From JAEDHM01 sp964368645 (GTDB lineage: Bacteria; Bacillota; Clostridia; Christensenellales; CAG-1252): a stretch of 64,000 bases of DNA. The notes under the pieces are model-generated. The model saw only the letters and a list, made by a program, of their open reading frames with translations. It had not been told where the DNA came from and searched no databases. The position numbers were made by a program, and so were the translations under genes. Below, piece after piece: positions 36,147 through 44,660 of the stretch (positions are counted from its first letter, which is position 1; each line of letters starts with the position of its first letter). The stretch lies in NCBI GenBank assembly GCA_964368645.1, contig CAYJBY010000007.1, positions 49,871 to 113,870 of the forward strand, in the 5' to 3' direction.

Positions 36147-37703
36147 CTATTTTGAACCCTTGAGTCCTTTGATTTGCATATATAACGGCTTAACCGTTTT
36201 ATAAAGCTTTGAATATACCTTCTTGTAAATCTCCAAATACAGCTTATGATTATCCATATTCGGTAAAAATTCGTTGGTGTAATGCACCATATTTTCCACC
36301 GCGTCCTCCACCGTTTTGAACCTATTTACGCCGATAAACGCCACCATTGCCGCGCCTAAGCCGCTGGTTTCATAGGTTTGCACCCGTCTGACAGGCATAC
36401 CGAACATATCGGCGGTGATTTGGCAGATTTCGTCACTGCTGGAGCCGCCGCCCGATACCGTCACGAACTTGGTCCGTACCTTGGCTTTCTTTTCCATAGA
36501 GTACAAGCCCTCCATAAGTCCGTAGCCTATACCCTCGATAATCGCTCTGTATATGTGCGCTCGCGTGTGCGCGTCCGTAAATCCTACTATTGTGCCTTTG
36601 CCCTCGGGTTCTCTAAGCCCCGGCGTCCAGAAAGGCTGTAATATCAAGCCGTCCGCGCCTACGGGTATTGTGGCAAGCTCCTCGTCCAATAGCTGTTCCA
36701 GCGACACGCCCTTTTCCTTGGCTTTCGCCTGCTCGTGCTGTGCAAACTGCTCCTTAAACCAACTAACCATCCAATAACCTCTGAAAATCTGTACCTCGGG
36801 ATTGAATCTGCCGTGCATTACCGCAGGGTAGGCAGGCATAAAGGCGATAGGCTCTACGTATTTGTCGGTGGTGATTTGCACGGTTGCCGTTGTGCCAAAG
36901 CTTAAGGAAGCGTTATCGGGACCGATACAGCCCACAGCCAAGGTTTCGCACCCCTTGTCCGATCCGCTGGCTACAACAGGCAGTCCTTCGGGAATCCCCG
37001 TATGCTCGGAAGCGGCTTTTGTCACCGCACCCAAAACTGTACCCGACGGTACGAGATCGGAAAGCTTTTCAGGATCTATATCGAATAGACAACGCTGTAT
37101 ATTGCCCGACTTAGCCCAGCACTGGTGCTTATAATCGAAGGGGATATGCCCTACGTTCATTGCGATACTGTCCTTAGTGCTTCCCGTTAGCTTGTAGTTG
37201 ATATAGGTGCAATAGGAAACGAATTTATAGGTTTTCGCCCAGTTGTCCTTTTCGTACTTCATTATCCAGTTGACAGAGCCTTTTTCCATCTGCTTGATAA
37301 CAGAGTCCTTCATTCCAACCAAGGTAAACGCCAAGCGGCTGATTAAGGGAACGTCCTTTTTTATATCGATTGGTGTGCGGCGTTGGTCTAACCACAAAAT
37401 CATCGGTCTTACAGGCTCGTAATTCTTGTCTAAGCAAACGAAGCTGTCTCTTATGGTGGTAACGGACATTGAGCATAAACGCTCCCACAGCAACGGCTCG
37501 TTGGCCTTCAACGTGCGGCATACTCTGCCCACTGCATCCCAAAAGACCTGAACGTCCTGCTCTGCATAGTTGGGTTGCTCGGAAAAGTAGGGAGGATTAA
37601 GCTCCTCTTTTACCTTGGCAAGCAGATTACCCTTGTCGTCAAAAATGATGGCTCTTATGCTTTGGGTACCGCAATCAATGGATAATGCAAGATCTTTGCT
37701 CAT
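36147..37703 (-). CDS. FGGY-family carbohydrate/polyol kinase
   Basis: ATP-dependent sugar or polyol kinase, 518 residues. The actin-fold start is ALSIDCGTQSIRAIIFD (about 5-21). The acceptor-site segment is ILWLDQRRTP (about 102-111). A second phosphate motif is ASGSDKGCETLAVG (about 243-256) with LSFGTTATVQ, and the C-terminal FGGY signature-like stretch is VSGGGSSSDEICQITADMFGMPV (from about 425, in parts). It lacks features that would mark it clearly as glycerol kinase or xylulokinase. The neighbours (GlpA-like oxidase, AGPS-like oxidase) make glycerol or a glycerol-like polyol the best guess. 17 nt separate it from the next gene. Confidence 0.87.
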   Translation of the reverse strand: MSKDLALSIDCGTQSIRAIIFDDKGNLLAKVKEELNPPYFSEQPNYAEQDVQVFWDAVGRVCRTLKANEPLLWERLCSMSVTTIRDSFVCLDKNYEPVRPMILWLDQRRTPIDIKKDVPLISRLAFTLVGMKDSVIKQMEKGSVNWIMKYEKDNWAKTYKFVSYCTYINYKLTGSTKDSIAMNVGHIPFDYKHQCWAKSGNIQRCLFDIDPEKLSDLVPSGTVLGAVTKAASEHTGIPEGLPVVASGSDKGCETLAVGCIGPDNASLSFGTTATVQITTDKYVEPIAFMPAYPAVMHGRFNPEVQIFRGYWMVSWFKEQFAQHEQAKAKEKGVSLEQLLDEELATIPVGADGLILQPFWTPGLREPEGKGTIVGFTDAHTRAHIYRAIIEGIGYGLMEGLYSMEKKAKVRTKFVTVSGGGSSSDEICQITADMFGMPVRRVQTYETSGLGAAMVAFIGVNRFKTVEDAVENMVHYTNEFLPNMDNHKLYLEIYKKVYSKLYKTVKPLYMQIKGLKGSK

Positions 37704-37739
37704 AGTACCTCCCTTAAAAAATAAAGGGTATAAAGCCCT

Positions 37740-39461
37740 TTATTCCTTAGTTCTTCCGTATAAAATCGTACTGTTCTCTCCTGCCTTGCGCACGTCCTCC
37801 ACGCTTATGCCGAATTGCTCGGCGATAATTTTCACAACCAACGGAGAACAAAAACCGCCCTGACAGCGCCCCATACCGGGACGGACGCGTCTTTTTACCG
37901 CGTCAACCGAGGGAATAGCGATTACTCTGTTAAGTGCGTCCTTAATCTCGCCCTTGCTTATCTCCTCGCAACGGCATACTATCTCGCCGTAATCGGGGTT
38001 AGAACGTATCTTCGCGTCACGCTCCTCGGGGGAGAGCTTGCGCAGCTCGGTTATGCCTAATCGAATAGGATTGAAGTCAAAATTCTCCTTAACTCCGCCA
38101 AGCATATCCACAGCCCACTCGGTAACGTCAACGGCTATTGCAGGCGCGGCGGTAAGCCCCGGCGACTGAATACAAGCCGCTTCGATTACGTTGTGCGTGT
38201 AAATACCGCGGCGAACCACAAAATCTTCTTCGTAGTTGGGAGCGCGGACACCCGAAAAATAGGTGATAATGTCACTGCGTTTCATCTCGGGCGACATCTG
38301 CTTCTGCTTGTTGAAAATAGCGTCGATTGACTTAGCGTCAGTTGAGAAGTCTTCCTTTTCGGGAGTCTCGGCGGCGTTAGGACCGACTAGGACGTTACCG
38401 TCAACGGTATGAATAATGCCACCGCCCTTCGTATGCTTACCCGAAGCCTCGCTAGATGCAACAGCGTCCTTGGCAAAGGGGGATTTGTTAAAGGAAGTAC
38501 GGGCGAAAAAGCCCTTTTTCCTGTCTAATATAAAACTGGTACCCTTACGCGGATGAATACTGAAAGTACGGTCGCCCGCCATCTCCGCAACGTCCTCCGC
38601 AAAGGTGCCTGCCGCATTAACGACCAGACGAGGACGAACTACGCCGCGGTTGGTTATTACCTCGGTAATCTCATCTCCGCTTAAGGTCATAGACTTAACG
38701 TAGGTGTTAAGGGAAAGCCTTACGCCGTTACTGACCGCGTTCTCCGCCAGAGCGATAACAAACTTGTAAGGAGAAATCTCGCCGCCGCTGGGCATATAGA
38801 AAATACCTGCCGCGTTAGAGGGAACGCCCGGCTCGACCTTGTCGAACCTTTTCGGCGGTACGTACTGCGCACCCTTGATGTTAAGCTGCAAAGCTCTTAT
38901 CTTAAGTATGGGAACCAAAAGCCGCTCCCACTTCTTGGTGAAAACCAAGCAATGACCTGTGCGCTGAAAATCAAAATCCAATTCCTCGGACAGCTTTTCA
39001 AACATCGCGTTGCCGCGGCTGTTGTAATAGTGCTTGGAGCTGCCGGGCTTAAGGTCGATACCCACGTGTATATCACCGTCGTTACGTGAAGAGGAATGCA
39101 GAGCAACGTCGTACTCCTTGTCAACAAGAAGCACGTCAAGCTTGTACTTGGTCATCTCTCTGGCAATAGCACAGCCGACAACGCCGGCGCCTATTATCAT
39201 AACGTCGGGTGTTAAGCCGTCTAACGACTTGTCTTCTACTTGTGGAACACGTATTTGTGGAATATAACCGCGAAGCTTAATATCGTTAACAACACCAAGG
39301 TGCTTATCCGAAACGGCTAAGCTTCCTGCCTTAACAATATCATCCCAGTTATCCAATTCTCCGCTCAAACGGACGCAGCCGCGGTAATCCTCGACTGTTA
39401 TATTATCCGACACTTCCTTTTTAAGAAGGCGGCTTATTCTCATTAATTCTTTTTCTTTCAT
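37740..39461 (-). CDS. GlpA-like FAD oxidoreductase with BON-like N-terminus and C-terminal BFD-type [2Fe-2S] domain
   Basis: 573 residues. Residues about 15-65 resemble a BON-type beta-alpha-beta unit (ITVEDYRGCVRLSGELD, then HLGVVNDIKLRG). The DAO/GlpA flavoprotein domain follows (about 84-450) with the dinucleotide loop IIGAGVVGCAIARE (about 89-102), SSSRNDGDIHVG, and a late VVNAAG. The C-terminus (about 485-560) has the Cys pattern CRC...GMGRCQGGFC of bacterioferritin-associated-ferredoxin-like [2Fe-2S] domains, as in GlpA of anaerobic glycerol-3-phosphate dehydrogenase. Likely oxidises sn-glycerol-3-phosphate or a related alcohol and passes electrons on. First gene of the operon, from its own promoter; CGGAG start. 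Confidence 0.85.
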   Translation of the reverse strand: MKEKELMRISRLLKKEVSDNITVEDYRGCVRLSGELDNWDDIVKAGSLAVSDKHLGVVNDIKLRGYIPQIRVPQVEDKSLDGLTPDVMIIGAGVVGCAIAREMTKYKLDVLLVDKEYDVALHSSSRNDGDIHVGIDLKPGSSKHYYNSRGNAMFEKLSEELDFDFQRTGHCLVFTKKWERLLVPILKIRALQLNIKGAQYVPPKRFDKVEPGVPSNAAGIFYMPSGGEISPYKFVIALAENAVSNGVRLSLNTYVKSMTLSGDEITEVITNRGVVRPRLVVNAAGTFAEDVAEMAGDRTFSIHPRKGTSFILDRKKGFFARTSFNKSPFAKDAVASSEASGKHTKGGGIIHTVDGNVLVGPNAAETPEKEDFSTDAKSIDAIFNKQKQMSPEMKRSDIITYFSGVRAPNYEEDFVVRRGIYTHNVIEAACIQSPGLTAAPAIAVDVTEWAVDMLGGVKENFDFNPIRLGITELRKLSPEERDAKIRSNPDYGEIVCRCEEISKGEIKDALNRVIAIPSVDAVKRRVRPGMGRCQGGFCSPLVVKIIAEQFGISVEDVRKAGENSTILYGRTKE

Positions 39462-39522
39462 CGTATAAACTCCGAAAATCTATATTAAAGCGAAATCATA
39501 GGGGTACAATTTCACTACTACA

Positions 39523-39551
39523 ATTATAATATATAATCTTAAACAAGTCAA
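39523..39551 (-). promoter_or_regulatory. Promoter of the DAO-BFD / FGGY / AGPS-like operon
   Basis: Minus strand TTGACT (39546-39551), 17 nt, TATAAT (39523-39528). Leader about 55 nt. Upstream DNA (39552-39620) is A/T-rich with three copies of ATCTCC or ATATCTCCGTATA. Confidence 0.85.
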
Positions 39552-39623
39552 TATCAAATTAAAAAAAAATATCTCCGTATAAGGTTGCATTAACCGAAAA
39601 AAATCTCCATATCTCCGTATAAT

Positions 39624-39650
39624 ATAAAAACAGCGGCGCAATGCCGCGTT
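39624..39650 (-). terminator. Terminator after the 39744 acyl-CoA synthetase
   Basis: GCGGC-ATTGC-GCCGC hairpin followed by TGTTTTTAT on the minus strand. Confidence 0.7.
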
Positions 39651-39743
39651 TTTGACGTTTCGCACAATATTAATGCGAATAGTCACAATAATGCCCTAAT
39701 TTGCCTGTTTGACAGGTGATATAGGAAAAAATGCGCCGAAAGT

Positions 39744-41345
39744 CTATCCTCTACGCTCCAGAGCCTTGTAATCCACCTTGTTAAGCGGAGTTAGGGGCAG
39801 CTCGTCAACCTGCTCAATCTCTCGCGGAATTGAGTACTTTGTAAGAGAATTTGCCAACTTATTGAATATTATATTAGTATAAGCTTCTGGGCTTTCTGCG
39901 TATTCGTCAAGTACAATAAAAAGCTTGATTATTCTTTTTCCGTTAACGGTTTTTCCGATTGCACAGCAGTTCTTAATCCCATTGATAGAACTGACAAGTT
40001 CCTCAATTTCCGAGGGAAATACGTTCACTCCGGACACTACTTCCATACGTTTTTTGCGCCCTTTGTAGTAGTAATTACCGTCCTCGCCCAGATACGCCAT
40101 ATCACCTGTCAGCAAATATTTACGTCCGTTATGCGTAACGAAGGGTTCACCGCCCTCTAGGTATCCGTTAAATAACGTACTTCCGCATACAGCCATCTCG
40201 CCTACGGTACCAACCGCAGTTTCAACGCCCTTATCGTCTAATACGATTATGTCGTTATCCCCTACGGGCTTGCCGATTGAGCCTACCGCGTCGTCCCAGA
40301 GCCGATTAGAACAGCACACGGCTATAGTTTCCGCCAAGCCGTAGCCTTGAATCAGCTTCGCCTTTCCGCCGACAGATGCGACGATAGAGTCAAAACGGTT
40401 CTTAACCGCGGCGGTAAGAGCGTCTCCGCCCGAATACGCGTTCTTGATTCTTTTGAGGTAACTTCCCTTAAAATTCTTCTGCGCCATCATCTTTTCGTAC
40501 ATATTGGGTACGCCGCACAGATGCGTAACTTTTTCGCGCCTAATCGTGGCGTTAATGCGCTTGGGATTAAAGGCAGGCACCATAACTATTCTCATACCTG
40601 CGTATAAGGAGTGATGCACACATACGCCGATTCCGAAACCGTGGAACATAGGTAAAACCGTCAGCATAGAATCGCCGGGTTGCTTTTCCCTGCAAAGAGA
40701 GGACACAAAGGGTGCCATCTCGTTAAGGGCTTTATTGCTGATTCTGACGGTTTTCGGGGTGCCCGTGGTGCCGCCGCTGTTAAGGTACAGACAGTCCGAC
40801 TCGCCTTTCACCTTTACCTCTTCGGGAAGGATTTTTTGACGAAGTATCGCGCTGTATCTAACAAACGCTCCCTTATGCAAAAACTTCGCGTCGTTAAAGG
40901 AATTATAAATTCTCATTCCGAAAAACTCTATTCCCTTCAAGTAGTCGGTGGCGGAGCAAACTATCGTAGTACCGTTCCATACGGTCAACTCCTCCAACGC
41001 CTTTGGGCAAAGTCTGTCAAAGTAAAAAAGGAAATCGCAATCAAGCTTTTGAAGCTTATCCCTTAACGCCATAGGCGGCGTCAGAGGGTGAATCACGTTG
41101 ACTACACCGCCAATTTTATTAACCGCGTAAATCGCCACAACGGCGGAAGGGAAGTTAGGCAGACACACCGCCGCAACGTCACCCGGCACAAAACCGTGGC
41201 TTTGCAGCCACCCTGCCACGGCGTCCACCTGCCTGAAAAAATCCTCTCGGTTAAGCCTAAAACCTCTAAAAGAGGTTACGGGCAGCTTGCCGTCGGTTTG
41301 AGCGTTCTTGATAAATTCGTAAATCGAACAATCGCAGTTAATCAA
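39744..41345 (-). CDS. Acyl-CoA synthetase (AMP-forming, long-chain type)
   Basis: 533-residue acid-CoA ligase. P-loop LNSGGTTGTPKT (about 189-200), GYGLAETI A5-like motif (about 340), LLTGDMAYLGEDG (about 413), and a C-terminal Lys motif PLNKVDYKAL (about 520). The fold order is complete. It starts at TTG, and that codon shares two bases with the TGA of the MBG-domain membrane protein upstream; GGAG lies 11 nt before. Translation is therefore coupled to a surface protein gene, an uncommon pairing. It differs from the other two acyl-CoA synthetases in the window, which are close to each other. Substrate unknown. Confidence 0.85.
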   Translation of the reverse strand: MINCDCSIYEFIKNAQTDGKLPVTSFRGFRLNREDFFRQVDAVAGWLQSHGFVPGDVAAVCLPNFPSAVVAIYAVNKIGGVVNVIHPLTPPMALRDKLQKLDCDFLFYFDRLCPKALEELTVWNGTTIVCSATDYLKGIEFFGMRIYNSFNDAKFLHKGAFVRYSAILRQKILPEEVKVKGESDCLYLNSGGTTGTPKTVRISNKALNEMAPFVSSLCREKQPGDSMLTVLPMFHGFGIGVCVHHSLYAGMRIVMVPAFNPKRINATIRREKVTHLCGVPNMYEKMMAQKNFKGSYLKRIKNAYSGGDALTAAVKNRFDSIVASVGGKAKLIQGYGLAETIAVCCSNRLWDDAVGSIGKPVGDNDIIVLDDKGVETAVGTVGEMAVCGSTLFNGYLEGGEPFVTHNGRKYLLTGDMAYLGEDGNYYYKGRKKRMEVVSGVNVFPSEIEELVSSINGIKNCCAIGKTVNGKRIIKLFIVLDEYAESPEAYTNIIFNKLANSLTKYSIPREIEQVDELPLTPLNKVDYKALERRG

Positions 41346-44300
41346 AAGTCTATATCTCCGTCGTCCTTCTTCGCCTTAGGCGCAAAGGTTTTCTGTTCAT
41401 AATTACTGCCGTCACCGCCTTTTTTCACTATGACGGTGTTCACGGCTTTTTCCGCCGCTTCCTTAGCCTGCTTTTCCTTTTCGGCGTCCTCTTCCAGTTG
41501 TCTTGCACGCTGCTCGTCGTCTGCAATCATTTGGCGGATTATCGCGTCGTCGTCCACCTTGCTTACGCCCTCACTGCGGAGCTTGTCCTCAACCGCCTTA
41601 TCTCCTGCACGTCTTGCGCGTTGGAGTTTTAGCTTATACTGCTCATAAATCTCTTTCTGACGTTTTTCCTCAAGTTTTTCGGCGTAAGACTTCTCGTCCG
41701 CCACTGTGGACGCGTCAAAGTTGGCTATCATATCGTCAAATTCATCGTCCTCGGTTCTGGCGTTTTCGCTGGGTTTTACCACCTCGGCGGCTTTCCCCTT
41801 GGAGAAGTTGAGGAAGCCCGTGCGGTATATGCGGATAACAACCACAACCGCCAAAATCACTCCGGCAACTATCGATCCAATCAGAATGATTAACGACCAG
41901 TTAATGGGCTTTTTGGTGCAGATAACGTAACAGCTTGCCACCTTATCTCCTGCGATTTCGATTTTGTCACCGTCCATTATCCAGTCAACTTCTACGTAAC
42001 TGCCGTCAATCTTGGCAAGCACCTTAAAATCATCATCGTCTATATCCGAAACGTCGATATCGATTTTTATCACCGAATTGTCGAACGTAGCGGCGTTACC
42101 GCTGACTGATATTACCTTCGCGGCAACGTATTTCTTAAAGCTGGCTGAAACAGCGTTTTCGACGGCGGAATTCGCGCTTACCACCGCAAATTCCAAGGAA
42201 GAGTCCGCGGTAAATTTGCCGCTTGCGGTCACGCCTGCCGTTGTGGATACGAATTTGCCCGAATATATGGAGAACGTGGCATGAATTGGATTAATCGTGT
42301 AATTTTCCATATTGCCGCGTGCCATAATGCTGTACGAGCCTACCGCCGTAGGGGGCTGACTTAGGGTGTACTCTACCTCATTTGCTCCCACAAAATATAT
42401 TTCTACCGCCGCTTTTACAGCTGATGCAAATTCCGTTGAGTCGTAAGCCGCTCCTGTGTAAGTATAGGTTATATTAGAGGGCGAAAAAGTCGCCGTTTCC
42501 GATTGATTGTAGGCGTTGGGAATAATGTTTAGCGTAGCCTTTTCCACGGTCAAAGTGCCTTCCTCGGAAAGAATTGTGTAGTTGTCCGTGGTGCCGCCTA
42601 TGGTCAAGGTATGGGTGCCGACCTCTACCGTTGCGTCAAATACGTTTTTGACGTTGTCTATGGTTATGGTTAAGTGCGAAAGCAGGGAGTTAAGATTATC
42701 GCCCTCGGCTAAACCTCTGACCGATAAAACCTTATCCGTATAGTCGCGGCTATCCGCGCCGTAGGGCTTCGCACCGTAGGCAACCGTCAAATCCTTGGGC
42801 TTCAAGGTCAAATCCGCCTTGTTTATACGATAGAAAAGAGTAACCGCTCCGCTGAAAAACGGATTGTTAATTGATACCGTTACCGAATACTGTCCAACCG
42901 CCGAGGGTGCAACACTTAAGGGTTGGGCACTGCTGCCTATAACGCGGTTGTACTGACTTAGCACGAAATTAGATATAACAGTTCCGCTTTGGGGCTTACC
43001 CGTAGGCACCGTTACCGCTGGAACAGGGGTTGCCGCCGTACCGTTATAAACGCGCGAATAATAATTATCGTTACCCTTCGTGTAGCCGCTGTCGTCAAAG
43101 GTTATAAAGGAGCTTAAGTCCACCTTATTGACCGTTACAACGAATTCCTTGCTTGCAGTATAAAAAGCATTTTCGTAAGTAACGCTGACCTTATATTCTC
43201 CCGGCTCCTTAGGAACAGATGAAAAGGCAACGTAGTCCTCTCCTTGTTTTTTCAGATAGGTGAAAATCGGAGTAGCCGAGCTTAACTCACTCGGCACGGT
43301 CAATACTACGTTCGCGCTTTGTTCTGCGGATATAGTCAAATCAGCGCCGGTGTAATCCAACGTGGTGTTACCAACGCCGATTTGACGCATTTGCTTGGTT
43401 ATAGTCAACTGCGTAAAGTCGCTTTCCGCACTGTTGCGGTAGCTGTTCTCTCTAACACTTATTTTGTAAAAATAAGAACCCGGTAAGGTATCGAGAGAAT
43501 AGTCGATTAATTGTTTGTTTGCATCGTAGTAGCTGATACTGTAATCAGTGTCCACCGTTAAGCCGACGATAGCTACTCCGTTGCCGTTCACCGCGTAAAA
43601 ATCATCTGCTGCGCCGTCGCCGTATTTGAGCGTCATCGCGCTAAAGGGTACGGTTACGGGTTTGGTGATAAGCGAAACCGTTGCCAGATTGAGAGTAAAC
43701 TCATAAGGTCCTGCTTCGGGTGATGAAAACGCCGCTGTGTTTTCAAAGCGGAAATACACGTCGTAGGTTCCAACCTCATCGATATTGGACATAGGCGTCC
43801 GACTGTCGCCAACCAAGGCTATCAGCTTTTCCTGTCCGTCATAGTTGTCGCCCTGCGCGTTAGCCTCCAAAGCGGTAACCAGCGCATAACCCGTGCCGTT
43901 ATGCTCTAAAGTCGCGTTTTTTGCGGTAATGGTCGCCGCTGATTGGGATATGGTAAACGGTTTCACGCCGCTTTCGGCATTGACCTCGTAATTAGCATTG
44001 TCTGCGTATGCCTCCACAACGTAATCGCCTATCGTAGTGGGATAAGATGCAAGAGGTGTGCCGCTTAAATACGCCGCGTTGTCCGCATAGTATCTGTATC
44101 GCATTTCAATATTCATCAAAGCTACGTTGACCTTGTCGTCAAAGGTGGCTTTTAAGGGCGTAGTGCTTCTGTAGGGCACAGACTCGGTCGCGTCGCCGTA
44201 GTTGTAGCTCACGTCTTTTTTCGCCTTAAGGATACGCAGATAAAAGGTGGGAGTAGCCGCCGCTCCATTGTCGCCGTAGGTAAAGGATATGTAAAATCTA

Positions 44301-44647
44301 TATTCGGAAACAATATCATTATTGCCGTCAGGGTGCTTCACATCGGTGTAATTCTGCACCGTCGGCGTAAACACTCCCGTGTCGTCCGAATAAAGCGTCT
44401 GATTTTTGACGGTTACTGCGGAGCTGACAATCCTTGCGCTGTACGACTCACCGTACACAACCTCGAAAACCTTGCTTTCCACTCCGTTGACAAGCTCTGT
44501 CTTTTCCGTCGCAGTTACGGTTTCTCCTCTGTCGTTGACGATTACTATTGAGTAATCGGGGGTTTCCGCCAGCGCAACCGTTGCCGTTACGGACAATAAA
44601 ACCGCAACTAACACGGTAAAAAGTACCAGCAAAGACAATTTTTTCAT
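41342..44647 (-). CDS. MBG-domain surface protein with single membrane helix and cytoplasmic coiled coil
   Basis: 1101 residues, type I topology. Signal peptide (residues 1-27, cleavage after ALA). About 60-880 hold repeated Ig-like MBG-type units: each has a K-A/V-x-L or ITK start, YG/Y-G-D-x, and a GxYxVxVxxxNxNY end (ILKAKKDVSYNYGDA; LKPKDLTVAYGAKPYG; VGSYSIMARGNMENY). One transmembrane helix at about 914-938 is followed by about 160 cytoplasmic residues rich in Glu/Lys/Arg forming a coiled coil (YAEKLEEKRQKEIYEQYK). GGAGGG lies before the ATG. It follows the 2811-residue lipoprotein gene by 13 nt. Inferred role: links extracellular adhesive domains to a cytoplasmic partner. Confidence 0.82.
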   Translation of the reverse strand: MKKLSLLVLFTVLVAVLLSVTATVALAETPDYSIVIVNDRGETVTATEKTELVNGVESKVFEVVYGESYSARIVSSAVTVKNQTLYSDDTGVFTPTVQNYTDVKHPDGNNDIVSEYRFYISFTYGDNGAAATPTFYLRILKAKKDVSYNYGDATESVPYRSTTPLKATFDDKVNVALMNIEMRYRYYADNAAYLSGTPLASYPTTIGDYVVEAYADNANYEVNAESGVKPFTISQSAATITAKNATLEHNGTGYALVTALEANAQGDNYDGQEKLIALVGDSRTPMSNIDEVGTYDVYFRFENTAAFSSPEAGPYEFTLNLATVSLITKPVTVPFSAMTLKYGDGAADDFYAVNGNGVAIVGLTVDTDYSISYYDANKQLIDYSLDTLPGSYFYKISVRENSYRNSAESDFTQLTITKQMRQIGVGNTTLDYTGADLTISAEQSANVVLTVPSELSSATPIFTYLKKQGEDYVAFSSVPKEPGEYKVSVTYENAFYTASKEFVVTVNKVDLSSFITFDDSGYTKGNDNYYSRVYNGTAATPVPAVTVPTGKPQSGTVISNFVLSQYNRVIGSSAQPLSVAPSAVGQYSVTVSINNPFFSGAVTLFYRINKADLTLKPKDLTVAYGAKPYGADSRDYTDKVLSVRGLAEGDNLNSLLSHLTITIDNVKNVFDATVEVGTHTLTIGGTTDNYTILSEEGTLTVEKATLNIIPNAYNQSETATFSPSNITYTYTGAAYDSTEFASAVKAAVEIYFVGANEVEYTLSQPPTAVGSYSIMARGNMENYTINPIHATFSIYSGKFVSTTAGVTASGKFTADSSLEFAVVSANSAVENAVSASFKKYVAAKVISVSGNAATFDNSVIKIDIDVSDIDDDDFKVLAKIDGSYVEVDWIMDGDKIEIAGDKVASCYVICTKKPINWSLIILIGSIVAGVILAVVVVIRIYRTGFLNFSKGKAAEVVKPSENARTEDDEFDDMIANFDASTVADEKSYAEKLEEKRQKEIYEQYKLKLQRARRAGDKAVEDKLRSEGVSKVDDDAIIRQMIADDEQRARQLEEDAEKEKQAKEAAEKAVNTVIVKKGGDGSNYEQKTFAPKAKKDDGDIDF

Positions 44648-44660
44648 AATACCCTCCGCT

